From Serilophus lunatus (Eukaryota > Chordata > Aves > Passeriformes > Eurylaimidae), in contig VXBA01000689.1 of NCBI GenBank assembly GCA_013399895.1, positions 1 through 64,000 of the forward strand: a stretch of 64,000 bases of DNA. Reading direction: 5' to 3'. Shown here piece after piece: positions 1-10,189 of the stretch. The translations under genes were made by a program, and so were the position numbers. The notes beneath the pieces are model-generated. The model worked only from the letters and a program-made list of their open reading frames with translations. It was not told where the DNA came from and did not search any database. Position 1 is the stretch's first letter. Every line of letters starts with the position of its first letter.

Positions 1-2
1 GG

Positions 3-359
3 GCAACGAGGATGGTAAAGGGGTTGGAACACGAGTCCTATGAGGAACGGCTGAGGGAGCTGGGATTGTTCAGCCTGGAGAAGAGGAGGCTCAGGGGTGA
101 CCTTATTGCTGTCTATAACTACCTGAAAGGAGGTTGTAGTGAGGCGGGGGTCAGTCTCTTCTCTCACGGTCCCAATGACAGAACGAGAGGACACAGTCTT
201 AGGCTGCATCAGGGGAGGTTTAGGTTGGATTTCAGGAGGAACTTTTTCACAGAGAGAGTGCTTTCCCACTGGAATGGGCTTCCCAGGGAGGTGGTGGAGT
301 CACCGTCCTTGGATGTGTTTAAGGATAGGTTAGATGATGAACTCAGTGGTATGGTTTAG
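3..359 (+). CDS. CR1 ORF2 C-terminal fragment (partial, transposon-encoded)
   Basis: This is the extreme C-terminus of the CR1 endonuclease/reverse-transcriptase polyprotein, downstream of the RT domain. The frame is open from the window edge to the TAG at 357-359. The methionine at 12 is internal, not a start, because the frame continues upstream (A-T-R-M-V-K-G). Recognisable family phrases are YEERLRELGLFSLEKRRLRG, DLIAVYNYLKGG and FFTERVLSHWNGLPREVVES. The same phrases appear, broken, at 58590-58909. This frame is intact over what is visible, so the copy may be relatively young. Whether the whole ORF is intact cannot be judged here. It is not a host gene. Confidence 0.85.
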   Translation, partial: ATRMVKGLEHESYEERLRELGLFSLEKRRLRGDLIAVYNYLKGGCSEAGVSLFSHGPNDRTRGHSLRLHQGRFRLDFRRNFFTERVLSHWNGLPREVVESPSLDVFKDRLDDELSGMV

Positions 360-386
360 ATGGTTTAAATGGTTTAGATGGTATAG
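351..386 (+). repeat. 9-bp tandem repeat in CR1 3' UTR (x4)
   Basis: Four tandem 9-bp units of ATGGTTTAG type (third unit exact, second and fourth with one change) follow the ORF2 stop. The related copies have about two units (near 47586-47605) and one unit (near 58923-58935), so this is a length-variable part of the UTR. Confidence 0.85.
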
Positions 387-485
387 ATGTTAGACTGATG
401 TTGGATAGGTTGTTAACCTAGGTAAAGGTTGGGCTTGATGATCTCCATTGTCTTTTCAAACCTTATTAAATCTGTGGGTAATTCT

Positions 486-2021
486 CTGTGTGTGTTTATG
501 CCAAAACCTGGAAAAAAATACATAAAATAAATATCTAAAAATCAGGGACTCAATTATGCATTGAACTAGAAAGGGAAGGAATCTGGACTGAATTTTTGTA
601 CAAATTTTGTAAGAACTGCAGCTGTGCCAGGGACAATTTGCTGCATGTAAGTTTAGAGGCACAGTGGACTATTTCTTTCTATTCATGCACTTTTCCCTTT
701 TCATAACACAGTCATCCACATAAATCAGATAAAACTTTTCTAATAATAAAAAATAAAGGAAAACTTATATCATTATTCCTAGTGCAACTGCTTGGAAATT
801 GGCTTTATAATATATACTCATTGGATGATATTTGGGAGACTGTAGAGAACTAGAAATCCTGATAAAAACCTTGTCAACATTGACAAGTTTGATTTATATG
901 GCTATTTCCATAACAATTATATGATTTTTAAATTAAACCACATTTCCCCACCTAGTCAACTGCAATCTTTTTTAGTCTTCTTCCATGCGATTTTTCTCTG
1001 AAATGTCTGTCTTTGTGATGTGTCGATCATTAGAATAATGCATATTTGATAAAAACTTGCAATAAATAACATTTTGGACACTATTTCCAGTCACTGATTG
1101 ATGTGCATATTATTTTGTCTACTGTATTTAACTGACATGTCTCCATTTTTCCAATATCCGAGGGGCTCATATAGTTTAGTAATGGGGAATTTGGATGACC
1201 TATTTTCAGTTTCTTTTATGGAAATAAAAGATTCACTAAGTTGTAATTCTATACCAGAGAAAACAGTGTAATTCGCCTGAAAATCCAGGCTCCTCAGTTT
1301 CCACACATGCTCTTACAGACCAGAAAATACAGTATATCAAATAAGAATCTGTTTGTAAAAACATGAACACCAATGCTATTTATGGAGACACATAAGAGAA
1401 ATTGAAAAGAGCATGACTTTGTTTGCAATGGTAAATGCATAATTGCACCTAAAAACTTTAAGTTTTATTGGCAACCAAGAGGTTTGCCTCTATCCTAGAG
1501 CTGTCAAATGCCTCACCATCAGAATCAGCTTTGTTTGTAAAGTGACAGATCAAAGTTAAATATGGCGGTTGATATATTAACTTCTACTGTACCATTGAGA
1601 TGACTTTAATTATTAATTACTCTAAGTTAGTGTACACGTGTGTCTGTCTGAGAATGGTGAACAAGATGTCCCCTAATATTTCCTCCTATGAGCTCAGAGT
1701 GCAAGCTCGGTATTCAAAGATGTGGAGTATCTTTTGCCCATCTTCCCATGAAAGTCATCTGATTTTCCCTGAGTTAGTGCTTATAAGATGATGTATCTTG
1801 AACAGTGACTGGTATTTGTATAAAATGGACTTCTCTTTTAAGGCACAGAAAGAGTATAGGGTAGAGCTCTTGTATTTTGCAGAAGAAAGTTTACAAGAGA
1901 TGGGAAAAGAACTGGAGGATGAGGAAAGCATGTTTTTGAGTTTTAAGGATCCGCATACTTTGTATCCGCTGTTGTAATGGGTAAGGAAAGCAGCCTTTCA
2001 GGTTGGGGGAAAGGGGCTGCC
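486..2021. other. No recognisable feature (AT-rich unique DNA)
   Basis: AT-rich sequence with short A/T runs and no open frame over about 70 codons. No repeat, exon-like block or RNA gene was recognised. It lies between the CR1 end and the first LTR. Confidence 0.6.
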
Positions 2022-2812
2022 TGTTAAACTTGGGTTTTTTTTGTTTTCCTGAGAAGGACAGCAAAGCCCCCATACACAGAACTGTGTGGAGTCGTGTTCA
2101 TGCCCCCGTTCCCAGCGCTGTGTGGAGCTGGGCTCATTCCCGCAGCATGGGGTTCTCCCCGCCATGCCATGCAGGATGGCCCATCCCGGCCCCACACAAG
2201 ACAATCAGGGCGAGACAGCTGATCTCAGCTCTGAGCAGCAGTGCCGGAGACTCTCACATGGATGAAGTTGACCCAGGGGTGGAAGCACGGAGTCCCAGAC
2301 CTGCGCATCAGCTGCTCAAGGGCGGCACTGCCAAATGCGGCACTAGCAGGGCAGTGGCTGCCAGTTCAGTGGGATGGCTGGGGGTCCCCCTTGTCCCCAC
2401 GTGGTGCAGGGACTGGCCAGCGGTGGGGGAAGCGGCGCCTCTGTCGTGCTGCTTCCCACTGCTCCATGCACAGTGGGTTCTGCAGTTCCCTACCTGCTCT
2501 GTGTTGCCACTGCTACTGCTCAGCACACACCTCCCGGCACATGCCGGGCTGCATTTGAGGCTGGGATGGTGCCTGCCCTGATCAGGAGCTGGTCCTGTCC
2601 TGGCATCTTGCAGGGCTGGAGGCCAGAGGTGTCAGCCCGTGGCTGGCGCTGTGATGTAGGGTGGCCCCACAGTGGCAGAAGCTGTGCTGCTGCTTCTGCC
2701 CCGGTCCCAGACAGTGGCAAGGTCAGCACTGCCACCCCACCGGGGGTGGCGGTGGCCCCCATGGCACCCACTGGCCAGCAGTGGGTCCCTGCGGCAGTGG
2801 TGGGCGGCCCGC

Positions 2813-4644
2813 TCTTATGGGTTTGAGGGGGTAGTGTTTTCTGAGGGTCTGGGGGTTTTGGGTCTCGGGGGTTTCAGGGGGAGGGAAGGGTATTTGGGAT
2901 TGTTTACCTGTTGCCCATTTGTAAAACTGTTTTTTTCAGAAAGCTGAAGGAAAGCTGAAAGTCTGGAAAATCTGCGGAGTTCCCTCCCCACTTTTGTTCT
3001 CTGTGCCCTGGGTCGGAGCCGGGGGGGCAGCGACGGTGAAAGAGCTCATAGTGAACAGAACCAGCATTCCGGCACACGCAGTGCCAGCGCCAGGACATGC
3101 TGTTGTTGCCAGCGGCGCTCCCCCTCAATCTCAGTCCTGCAGGGACGGGAACGGCTCGTCCTGCAGCGTGGCCGTGGCACCAGGGGGAGGAAGCCATGGA
3201 AGGCCTCTCCTCTAGGGTGTTCTCCCTGTCCCCCCGCTGCCTGGGTTGCACAGGGGGAGCTCCGGGTGGTGGCAGCGGGCAGAATGGGGTGGCGGGAATA
3301 ACCACACTGTGAGTGCCACTGCTGGACCTTGGCGCGGTAGTGAGCAGCAGCGGGGACGTGGCCACCCAGTGGGGCTGCATGGGAGGTGCGGTCCCAGTGA
3401 CGGCAGCTCCCAGCTTGCGGGCATAGTCATGCAATGAATGCCGGCGCCGGACCCCGTCACGGCTGTGGTCAGCGGCATGGGTGCAACAGTGGCTGATCCT
3501 GCCAAATCCAGCCCTGCACCTTGTGGAGCGCAAAGAGCCGCGCAGCGCCCCACCTCCCGGTGGTGGCCAATGCTGGGGAGTGGCAGCCGGTGCTGCTGGC
3601 CTGCAGCCGGTCTCCTTTACTTGCAGTGTGTCCCAGCAGCGGCAGGGACGGCTGGCAGGAATTGTGCGCCGTGGCACGGACTGCCCGCCAGCCCTTCCTT
3701 GGTGGCAGTGCCCTGGCAGGGTCTGTGTGAGTTCTAGCCACAGTGGGTGGCTGGCGGGAGCCTGGCAGGGATCCCGCAGCCCCAGGCAAGGTGGCTGGAG
3801 CGGGCGGCCACGTTGCCGCCGCTCTGGGTGGCCATGAGCGGTCCCACTGGCCTGGAGATCCCTCCTGGGTGGTCCCCGCAGGCAGCGGGTGTGCCGCGGC
3901 CGGTTCCCACAGACAGCAAGTGCCATGCGAATGGCGGCTAATGGTGCCTACAGGTCCTGGCTGCGTGCGTTTTGCTGAGAACCGCCATTTTGCTCAGAGT
4001 GCCAGATCCTGAAGAAAGGCAGAGCTCAAACGCCACCAGCCAACCAGAAGACAGTCTGACTGAGATGAAGATGTTGGATTCCCGTGGGACTTCAAGGGCA
4101 TAAAACTGTGGACACAGGACTCCTCCCTCTCTTTTTGGCTGTCTCTGGAGCTGAAAGGGTGGCGGCTCCCCCTCTCCCAGCTCCTGGACCATGCAGCTGG
4201 CCTCCCCCCACTTCCAACAGCCCAGGCAGCAGTGCAGCGCCATCGAGCTCCAGTGGTGCCATCTGGAGACAGCCCAGCCTAACTGCTAGTTTTGCCATAG
4301 GTGTCCCTGGAAGGGGGTGCTTTTCACCATTTTATATTTTGCAGAGAGTTTGAGAGCCAGGAGTGTTCCAGCATAGAGGCAGCTTCCCTTTTCCTTCCAC
4401 TGCTTTTCTCGGGCAGCCACCTGGCCTTTAAGAAGCAGTTTGTTTTGTTTTGTTTTTTATTTGTTTGTGACTCTGTCGAGATTTATATTTGTGTATTTTG
4501 TTTAAGTCTGGAGGGTCCCATAAGGCTGTTTTTCCTGGTAAAGCCCCCAGACAATAAACTGTTACCTGCTGTTAAATTCTGTTCAGTCTTTTTGTTATCA
4601 TTGTGTGCACGCCCCTAGTGAAAATAGTGGTTCAAACCACCACA
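2813..4644 (+). mobile_element. Solo LTR, group A, nested in group B LTR
   Basis: About 1.83 kb. It begins TCTTATGGGTTTGAGGGGG, corresponding to TGTTAAGGTTTGGGGG at 29009 with the first G lost. It ends GTTCAAACCACCACA at 4644. The flanks CCCGC (2808-2812) and CCCGT (4645-4649) are a probable 5-bp duplication with one C/T change, consistent with CpG decay. It carries a very GC-rich U3, a promoter block (3970-4106), a splice-acceptor-like TTTTGCAG/AGA (AG at 4343-4344) and AATAAA at 4553-4558. The U3 beginning near 2900 (AAAACTG...CTGGAAAATCTGCGGAG) aligns by eye with the minus-strand copy at 59197-60932. No coding sequence for retroviral proteins is visible. Confidence 0.78.
3970..4106 (+). 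promoter_or_regulatory. LTR promoter block (group A copy)
   Basis: TTTTGCTGAGAACCGCCATT starts at 3970 (YY1-like CCATTTTG at 3986-3993), followed by a weakened CCAAT box (GCCAACC, 4039-4045) and a TATA-like GCATAAAAC (4098-4106). Order and spacing match the other LTRs here. The E2F-like half (TTTTGGCGGGAA in other copies) has diverged to TTTTGCTGAGAA. Promoter activity is inferred from architecture only. Confidence 0.55.
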
Positions 4645-4824
4645 CCCGTGCTGGCAGTGCAGTGGCAGAAGGCGCGCAGTGACAGCAGCCCCTCCCATTG
4701 CAGCTGGGGTGGGAGGTGCCTGCAGGTGGCACTGCTGGCCCTGGGGCCCCTCCCAGGAGTGTCTGCAGGAGGCGAGTGCCCCCCAAGCAGTGCCACTGGC
4801 ACCCCTGGGTGATCACCATGAGGC

Positions 4825-4963
4825 ATTTTTGGTGGGAATGCCATTTTGCCTCATGCTGAAATCTTGTTGAGGGGTGGCACTTCTGTGCCACTGTCCAATG
4901 GGAAGGCAGCACGCTTGACAATGCTGCCCTGAGAAAACGTGAGATCGACATCACATAAAAAAG
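4825..4963 (+). promoter_or_regulatory. LTR promoter block (group B copy)
   Basis: TTTTTGGTGGGAATG at 4826-4840 is followed directly by CCATTTTGCC (4841-4850), then a CCAAT box in TCCAATGGG (CCAAT at 4895-4899) and TATA-like CATAAAAAAG (4954-4963). GGTGGG in place of the GGCGGG seen in the 8170 and 59827 copies looks like CpG deamination. The function is inferred. Confidence 0.6.
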
Positions 4964-5437
4964 CCAGAAACATGGAAGTTCAGCCCCTTTCCCGGCCTCA
5001 TCATCATAGAGAGAGGATCGACTGCTGCCCCTCCTGATCCCCCCCCAGTTCCCTGACCCCGTGACATCATTGGAGCTTAAACAGTGACAGCAGGAGACCA
5101 CCCAGCAGTAACACAAGTGTGGTATCTTCGCCGTTTTCCCCAGGGGTCATTTTTGCTGTCATTTTTCAAAGCCTTTTAGACTGGGGACCAGGACCATCCA
5201 CGGGGTGGTCTTCCCTCCTTCCCTTGCTCCTCTTGCCCACCAGCCAGCTTGGAGAAGCAGTTTGTAATTTTCCTTTTTTTTGTGAATATTGTCAGATGGT
5301 TGTCTTCATAATCAGTTTGTGCTTTAGTGGGGTTCCATAGTTCATAGAGCCCCTAGATTAATAAACTGTTCGCTGTTGTTTCCTATTAAGACTCATCACT
5401 TTTACTGCTCCCTAGAGTCCAAACTAGGACAGCTGTC

Positions 5438-6487
5438 AAGTGTGTCCTAAAACCTACGACTGCTCGCAACTTCTTCCTAAGCCAGTTAATTTCAAAATGG
5501 TGACTCTATGTAGGACAGAAACTTTTACAATTTGGGTTGTTATGCACAGGGTAAAAGAGATTAGAACAAAAAAGCCTGTCTGATTTATCCTTTTAGCTAC
5601 CACCTAGAGGAGCTATTATACCTGGCTAATATCTAAGATCTTTCCCAGATAACTCCTATAGCAAAAATTAAATTGAAAGCTGCTTATTGTTTTCATCAAT
5701 GTAGTATTTCGTTCCTGGTCATTTTTATATGGGGCTTTTAATGCAAGCAAATCAGTATTGACAAACTTTTGAGAACATTCATTAAATGACTCAGCTGAAC
5801 ACTGAACATATCAGCTCTTTTTCTGCTAAAGCCTCTCTCACTCAACAAGATGAAGAGTGGTTGGATTAAAAGCATGACTAAGTTACATTTATTTTGTTAT
5901 ACCAAGAACTGGCTTTGTAGCACTAACATCAAAGACTTAATGGATATGCTCCTTTTTTTTTTTGAGTTTGTATATTAGAAAATCCAATACTTGCAGATAT
6001 TACATTATCTTCGTAACTTGCAAATGAACAGTAGTACACTCTCTAAAAAAGTCTGCATCCCTAAAATGCTCCGTTTATCTAGGCACTCTGCAAGTATAAA
6101 TCAGAACAACTCTTCAGTAATAGAGTATGGGAAAAAGCAAGGGCACAATAATGTTTCGTTTGAAAGTGAAAGAGAAAAATGGTGTGTGGTTTCTCATTCG
6201 AAAGAAGCAACATTTTCTACTTTGGAGTAGAAAACTTGTATGGTTTGAATTTCAAGCTACAGATGGTCAGGCAAGTCTCAGGCTTGATCCTGTAGCTGAA
6301 TGACTACAAAATGAACAGGTAGTCTTTATACTGCCAAAGTAAAACCCCAAAGAGGCTTATTAATTTACCTTGATAGAAAGACGAAGAGTTGTTTTATTTT
6401 GTTGTTGGGTGTTTTTGTGCTGTTTTTTTACCCCCTTCTTCCCTGCAAATGAATGTGAAGCATAAAGGACAAAAATCGTTAATGAGA
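5438..6487. other. No recognisable feature
   Basis: AT-rich unique-looking DNA. Short frames such as 5991-6230 (79 codons) resemble no family I know. Nothing supports a gene. Confidence 0.55.
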
Positions 6488-6765
6488 ATTGAGCTGGGAA
6501 TCAAGTGACAGGACAGGCGAGAATGGCTTCAAAGTGAGAAAGACTAAGTTTAGATTAGATAATAGGAAAAAAAATCTTTAATGTGAGAGTGATGAGGCAC
6601 TGGAACAGGTTACCCGGAGAAATTGAGAAATTGAGAAATTGAGGATGTCCCATCCCTGGAAGTGTTCAGCACCAAGTTGGATAGGTTTCTGAGCAACTTG
6701 ATTTAGTGAAAGGTGTCCCTGATCATGGCAGGGGGGGTGGAACAAGATAATTTTTAAAGTCCTGT
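6488..6765 (+). mobile_element. Old CR1 LINE 3' fragment
   Basis: Decayed CR1 3' end of a different subfamily from the copy at position 1. Recognisable phrases are GTGACAGGACAGGCGAGAAT, GAGGCACTGGAACAGGTTAC, CCATCCCTGGAAGTGTTCA and TGTCCCTGATCATGGCAGGG. The coding frame is destroyed. The 8-bp unit AGAAATTG is tandemly tripled at about 6619-6642, where related CR1s normally have a single unit. Confidence 0.8.
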
Positions 6766-6777
6766 ATTAAGTCTGCC

Positions 6778-6900
6778 TGAGATGGAGCCCATTTCCCCAT
6801 AGCAGCACTTACCGTCCTGTGCTTTGCACTGGTGGCTGGAACGGTGCTGGTAACACACTGGTGTTTCGACTACTGCTGAGCACAGCATTGGGACTGTAAT
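6778..6900 (+). mobile_element. Possible old ERVL-type LTR fragment
   Basis: The stretch containing GATGGAGCCCATTTCCCCAT, CTGGTAACACACTGGTGTTT and ACTACTGCTGAGCACAGCAT resembles from memory the 5' half of old avian ERVL LTRs. It directly follows the CR1 fragment. Boundaries are approximate and no target duplication was found. It could be the partner of the 3' LTR piece at 8672-8936. Confidence 0.4.
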
Positions 6901-7537
6901 GTCCCTTTGAGTTGGCAGTGCAATGGAATGGTGTAAGGAATGTGATTAAAGCTCAAAATTTGTGTGTCAGTGATGCACAGCACCCTTCAATGTTGATGCC
7001 CTTAAGGCATCATCATCCCTACAAGGAGTGGCTCAGAACTTCCCCAGACAAATTTGGGAAGAGAATAAGTTTCTCAGGCAGTGGAGTAATTTCTCCCAAA
7101 TCAGGCGTCATAAATGAAACAAATGATGCTCCACAAACACCTCAAAGATGACTCCTGGGCTATCCAGAGAAGTGCTGTGAAATAGATTAACTTTGGATGT
7201 GGTGTATCAAAGAAGAATGTGCATCTAAGCAAACACAGGCCACCACACATGTATAAATTAATGAGATTAATATGAATTTACAGAACACTAGACATCAAAT
7301 TAGAACTCCCTATCAAGATGGACCCCTGAAAACTGTAAGATAAACTTGACTGGGTTGCCTAACCCTTCCCTTTTGTAATCAGTATTGTAATTGTAGAAGT
7401 AGAGGTAGTGTAGAAATGAAGCATAATGCTTCTTGTAGGTGGGTACACATAGAGATGACAACTACCAAGGACGGTGAGGCACAGGTTGAAGCTAAGAGGT
7501 TAGGAATAGAAAATATGCTTAAAGGTGGCTTTGGGAA
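6901..7537. other. No recognisable feature
   Basis: Between two LTR-related pieces. It may be decayed retroviral interior or plain unique DNA. I see no gag/pol/env motif and no exon. Confidence 0.45.
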
Positions 7538-8670
7538 TGTGATGGTTTAGCACCACTATATTAACTAGGGGGCACTTTCAATAGTGATGAGAAGAATGAA
7601 CAGAATTAAAAACAGGAAACAGTTTATTTATCTGAGACTTAACCAAAGAAAAAACAAACAGTTTATGGGAGTCCCAGACTTAAGACAGAATTAAACCCAA
7701 CAAAAAAAACACGCGAAAGGGGAAAAATAAAAAAAAATAAAAAATAAGGGAACTGCTTTCAAAGGCCAGGCAGAAGAAGTGGCCCAGGAGAAGCAGTGGG
7801 AAGGAAAAGCCGCTTCCTTTTTCTCTCTCTCAGCCCTTGAAGTCTCTGAAAAACATAACACAGTGAAAGGTTCCCCCCCCAACCCGGGATATTATTTGTG
7901 GAAGCTTTCAACCTGCAGCTGTGCTGGTGTGGCTCCAGTGCCGATGGAGGTGGGCGGAGTCAAGACACGAGGCCTGGGAGTAGGAGAAGGGGAGCCGTGC
8001 TGCTGCTCTCCAGCTTTGCAGGAAGCCAAAGAGAGTGAATTTCCATTTCTTCGGGCTTTCAAGCTCTCCAAGTCCTGCAAGAGTCTCGCAGTCCTCTTCC
8101 TGGCTTCGCCGCTTCAGATTGGCCAGCGGTCTGGGCTCCACCTCCCCCTTCGAGGTTCCCGGCTCCAACAAAATGGTGGTTCCCGCCAAAATCTGTGAGC
8201 CGACAGCTCCCCAGCGCCATCTTTCACCAGCCACGGGATGGCTGCTGCCTCTCCAGGGCACCCGCCGACCACAGAAACCCACAAAAGGGGGGTCTGGGGC
8301 CGACCGGGGCCACAGGAGCTGCCCGAGCAGCCATCGCACCCGCACTGCCGCACAGGGGCTGCCCCCTGGGAGTGGCCAGGACCATCGGGACCCCCTGCCA
8401 GGCTCCCCACGGCAGCGTGGGGGCCGGTGTGGCCACCGGAGTGCCTCCACGGAGGTGTGGGGCCGCTCCATGTCAGGAGGAACCTGTGGGCTGCGGCGAC
8501 CGCCAGAGCCCACCGCTGACACCAGCCGAGCTCCCCCTGGCTCCGTCGCCTGCATGCACTGAAGGGGGGGGGAAACCTGTGCCCCCGCCGCCATGCACAC
8601 AGCCAGGCCGGGGCCGCACGCCAAGCTCCCCCCAGCCCTGCTGCCCACAGGCGCCCACAGGGGGTGGGGG
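7538..8670 (-). mobile_element. Truncated LTR, minus strand
   Basis: Read on the minus strand, this is the 3' part of an LTR related to groups A and C. It ends at 7538 (plus strand begins TGTGATGGTTTAGCACC), with AATAAA at 7623-7628 (plus TTTATT), a splice-acceptor-like TTTTTCAG/AGA (AG at 7846-7847) and a promoter block at 8054-8191. The GC-rich U3 then stops at about 8670 against an ERVL-like LTR piece. The U3 start seen in the other copies is missing, so the element is 5'-truncated or its edge was deleted. No target duplication supports the 8670 edge. Confidence 0.7.
8054..8191 (-). promoter_or_regulatory. LTR promoter block (minus strand)
   Basis: On the minus strand, TTTTGGCGGGAACCACCATT spans 8172-8191, completed to CCATTTTG by the neighbouring bases. 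This joins a consensus-like E2F site (TTTTGGCGGGAA) to a YY1-like CCATTTT. It is followed by a CCAAT box (plus ATTGG at 8118-8122) and a weakened TATA-like GCTTGAAAGC (8054-8063). It is one of the two best preserved copies of the E2F-like part. Confidence 0.6.
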
Positions 8671-8671
8671 C

Positions 8672-8936
8672 ATTAATTATTTCCAATGGCTGCCTTCCAA
8701 GAAACCACTACATGTATTGAATCCCTGCTTCTTGGAATGTGGCAGAACATCACTGCTAATGGGAAGGAGAGAGCAATTTTTTATTTTCTGCTTCACTTTT
8801 GCTTTAGTAAACTGCCTTATCCTAACCCACGAGTTGTATACCACCTTATTCTCTTCCCCCCCTGCCTAGCTGGGAAGTGGGGGAGAGATAGAGCAATTGA
8901 GTGGGCATTTGTCATCCAGCTGAGGTCAACCTACTA
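8672..8936 (+). mobile_element. ERVL-type LTR, 3' fragment
   Basis: It contains phrases typical of avian ERVL LTRs: ACCACTACATGTATTGAATC, CATCACTGCTAATGGGAAGG, TTAGTAAACTGCCTTATCCT, AACCCACGAG, and CTGGGAAGTGGGGGAGAGA. The 5' half is missing and the 3' terminus is replaced by a CR1 tip. No target duplication was found. This element is older and of a different type from the solo LTRs elsewhere in the window. Confidence 0.65.
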
Positions 8937-8982
8937 CAAGTCCCTTCCAACTGAAGCCATTTTATGATTCTATGACTCTGTG
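8937..8982 (+). mobile_element. CR1 3' tip
   Basis: AAGTCCCTTCCAACTGAAGC followed by TTTATGATTCTATGACTCTG is the standard 3' end of many avian CR1s. Only about 45 bp are present, fused to the ERVL-like LTR piece. Confidence 0.6.
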
Positions 8983-10189
8983 GTCAATATGTTAGCAGGA
9001 TCTCACAGACTTGCTCAATGAAAAATAAAGGAGAAGGTTTGTTTAGGACTCCTCTGCAAGAAATGATTGAGAAGTCATGCCATTATAATATGATGAATTA
9101 ACAATAGATAAACATATATATAAATGTAATAAATAGTAATAAATATATAAACTGTATTAACAATGTTCTCCTAGTTTCTCTACCCTTAAATCAATTTTAG
9201 TAGGTCACCAATTGGTGAGTGTCTGGAAAGTTTGTAATTTATTGCCTATTTTACTCAAGACACTGTTAAAAAATCTTTTTCATTTTTTCTATTTAATTTC
9301 AGTGTACACACATGTGGAGTAAGTCCCTAAAACCTAAACCTAAGACCAAGCCATGGAAATAGGCCTGTTGATGTGTCTTTATGGAATATTTTGTAAAAGT
9401 AATCAATGTATGTACCAGTCCAAACAGCTGAACAGTTTGGAGAAAATACTATGAGAAAGACTTATTTTCAACAAATTCAGTCACTGCTCCCAGTAGCAAA
9501 GGTCTTAAAGCAACCCATAACTTTGTGGTTTGTCCATAATGAAATATCACACCTCAGGCCATTTTGATCCACAAAATCTCGGCTGATGTTATGATACTCT
9601 AGAGTGAGCCTACAGAGAAGGGATTTTTAAACTCATATTACGATAATCATTACTCAAAAGAGTTTTATTTCTAGTGTGGAGGTACTTTATAGAAGATAAA
9701 AAAGACATGTATATATATACTTGTGTGGGTAGAAATGAAAAATTGAGTTAGCTAAAACTTCCATTGACAAATGAACATTATACAGATCAGACTAATATCC
9801 CTTGTGTAAGTATATTGTTGATGGGAAAGTTTGTTTCTCAGTTACTGCACTGTAGTGCCTACATGACTCAACTGAACAGAAAATACTCAGCTTCTGATTT
9901 CAGAAAGTCCACAAAGGTAATAAATGTCCATGTCAGATATTAGTTCCTTGTACCTACCAGCAAATTAGGATTAAGTATTTCTTCCAATATGTTTGCCAAG
10001 TCCCTAATCATCTGCATAGGGATGAAAAAAAAAAGCAAATAGACTTCCAGATAAGGATCTTTCTCAGTGCCCTAAAAGTACATTTCATGTGGCCTTGCCT
10101 TCTTTCCTGCAAAGCTCAAGTCAAAGCATCAAGCGTAAAACCCTCAAGCAGAATCTTGAATTGAATTCAATGAAACACTGGATTCCTTT
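8983..10189. other. No recognisable feature; AT-rich simple sequence
   Basis: Unique-looking AT-rich DNA. It includes a TATA/ATAAAT-rich low-complexity patch at about 9109-9152. Confidence 0.55.

Larger units (their letters stand above)
1..485 (+). mobile_element. CR1 LINE, 3' end (cut by window start)
   Basis: 3' end of a CR1 non-LTR retrotransposon. It carries the C-terminal part of ORF2, a short 3' UTR, and the typical terminal phrase 'gggcttgatgatct...tcttttcaaaccttatta'. The tail is built from TAATTCT/CTGTGTG-like units rather than the ATTCTATG units of many other avian CR1s. Copies at 47355-47715 and 58560-59045 share this UTR and tail, so the three belong to one subfamily. The element continues to the left of the window. 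The right boundary is judged from where similarity to the other two copies fades. Confidence 0.9.
2022..5431 (+). mobile_element. Solo LTR, group B, interrupted by LTR 2813-4644
   Basis: LTR of an endogenous retrovirus-like element, in two halves (2022-2812 and 4650-5431; about 1.57 kb when the inner LTR is ignored). It starts TGTTAAACTTGGG and ends CCAAACTAGGACA, matching the ends of the complete group B copy at 34341-34998 (TGTTATGGG...CCAAACCAGGACA). The flanks GCTGCC (2016-2021) and GCTGTC (5432-5437) look like a target duplication with one mismatch. The second half holds the promoter block (4825-4963) and AATAAA at 5360-5365. No internal retroviral genes are present, so it is a solo LTR. 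The left boundary is less certain than the right. Confidence 0.7.

Noticed and set aside
2904..3926. 340-codon open frame on the minus strand
   Set aside because: It lies wholly inside the GC-rich U3 of a group A LTR, where stop codons are rare in every frame. Overlapping frames of similar quality occur on both strands, and no domain is recognisable.
8761..8765. GGGAA matching the five bases before the LTR at 7538 (7533-7537), as a target duplication
   Set aside because: It falls in the middle of a continuous ERVL-like LTR segment, where this word is part of the usual sequence, so the match is coincidental.
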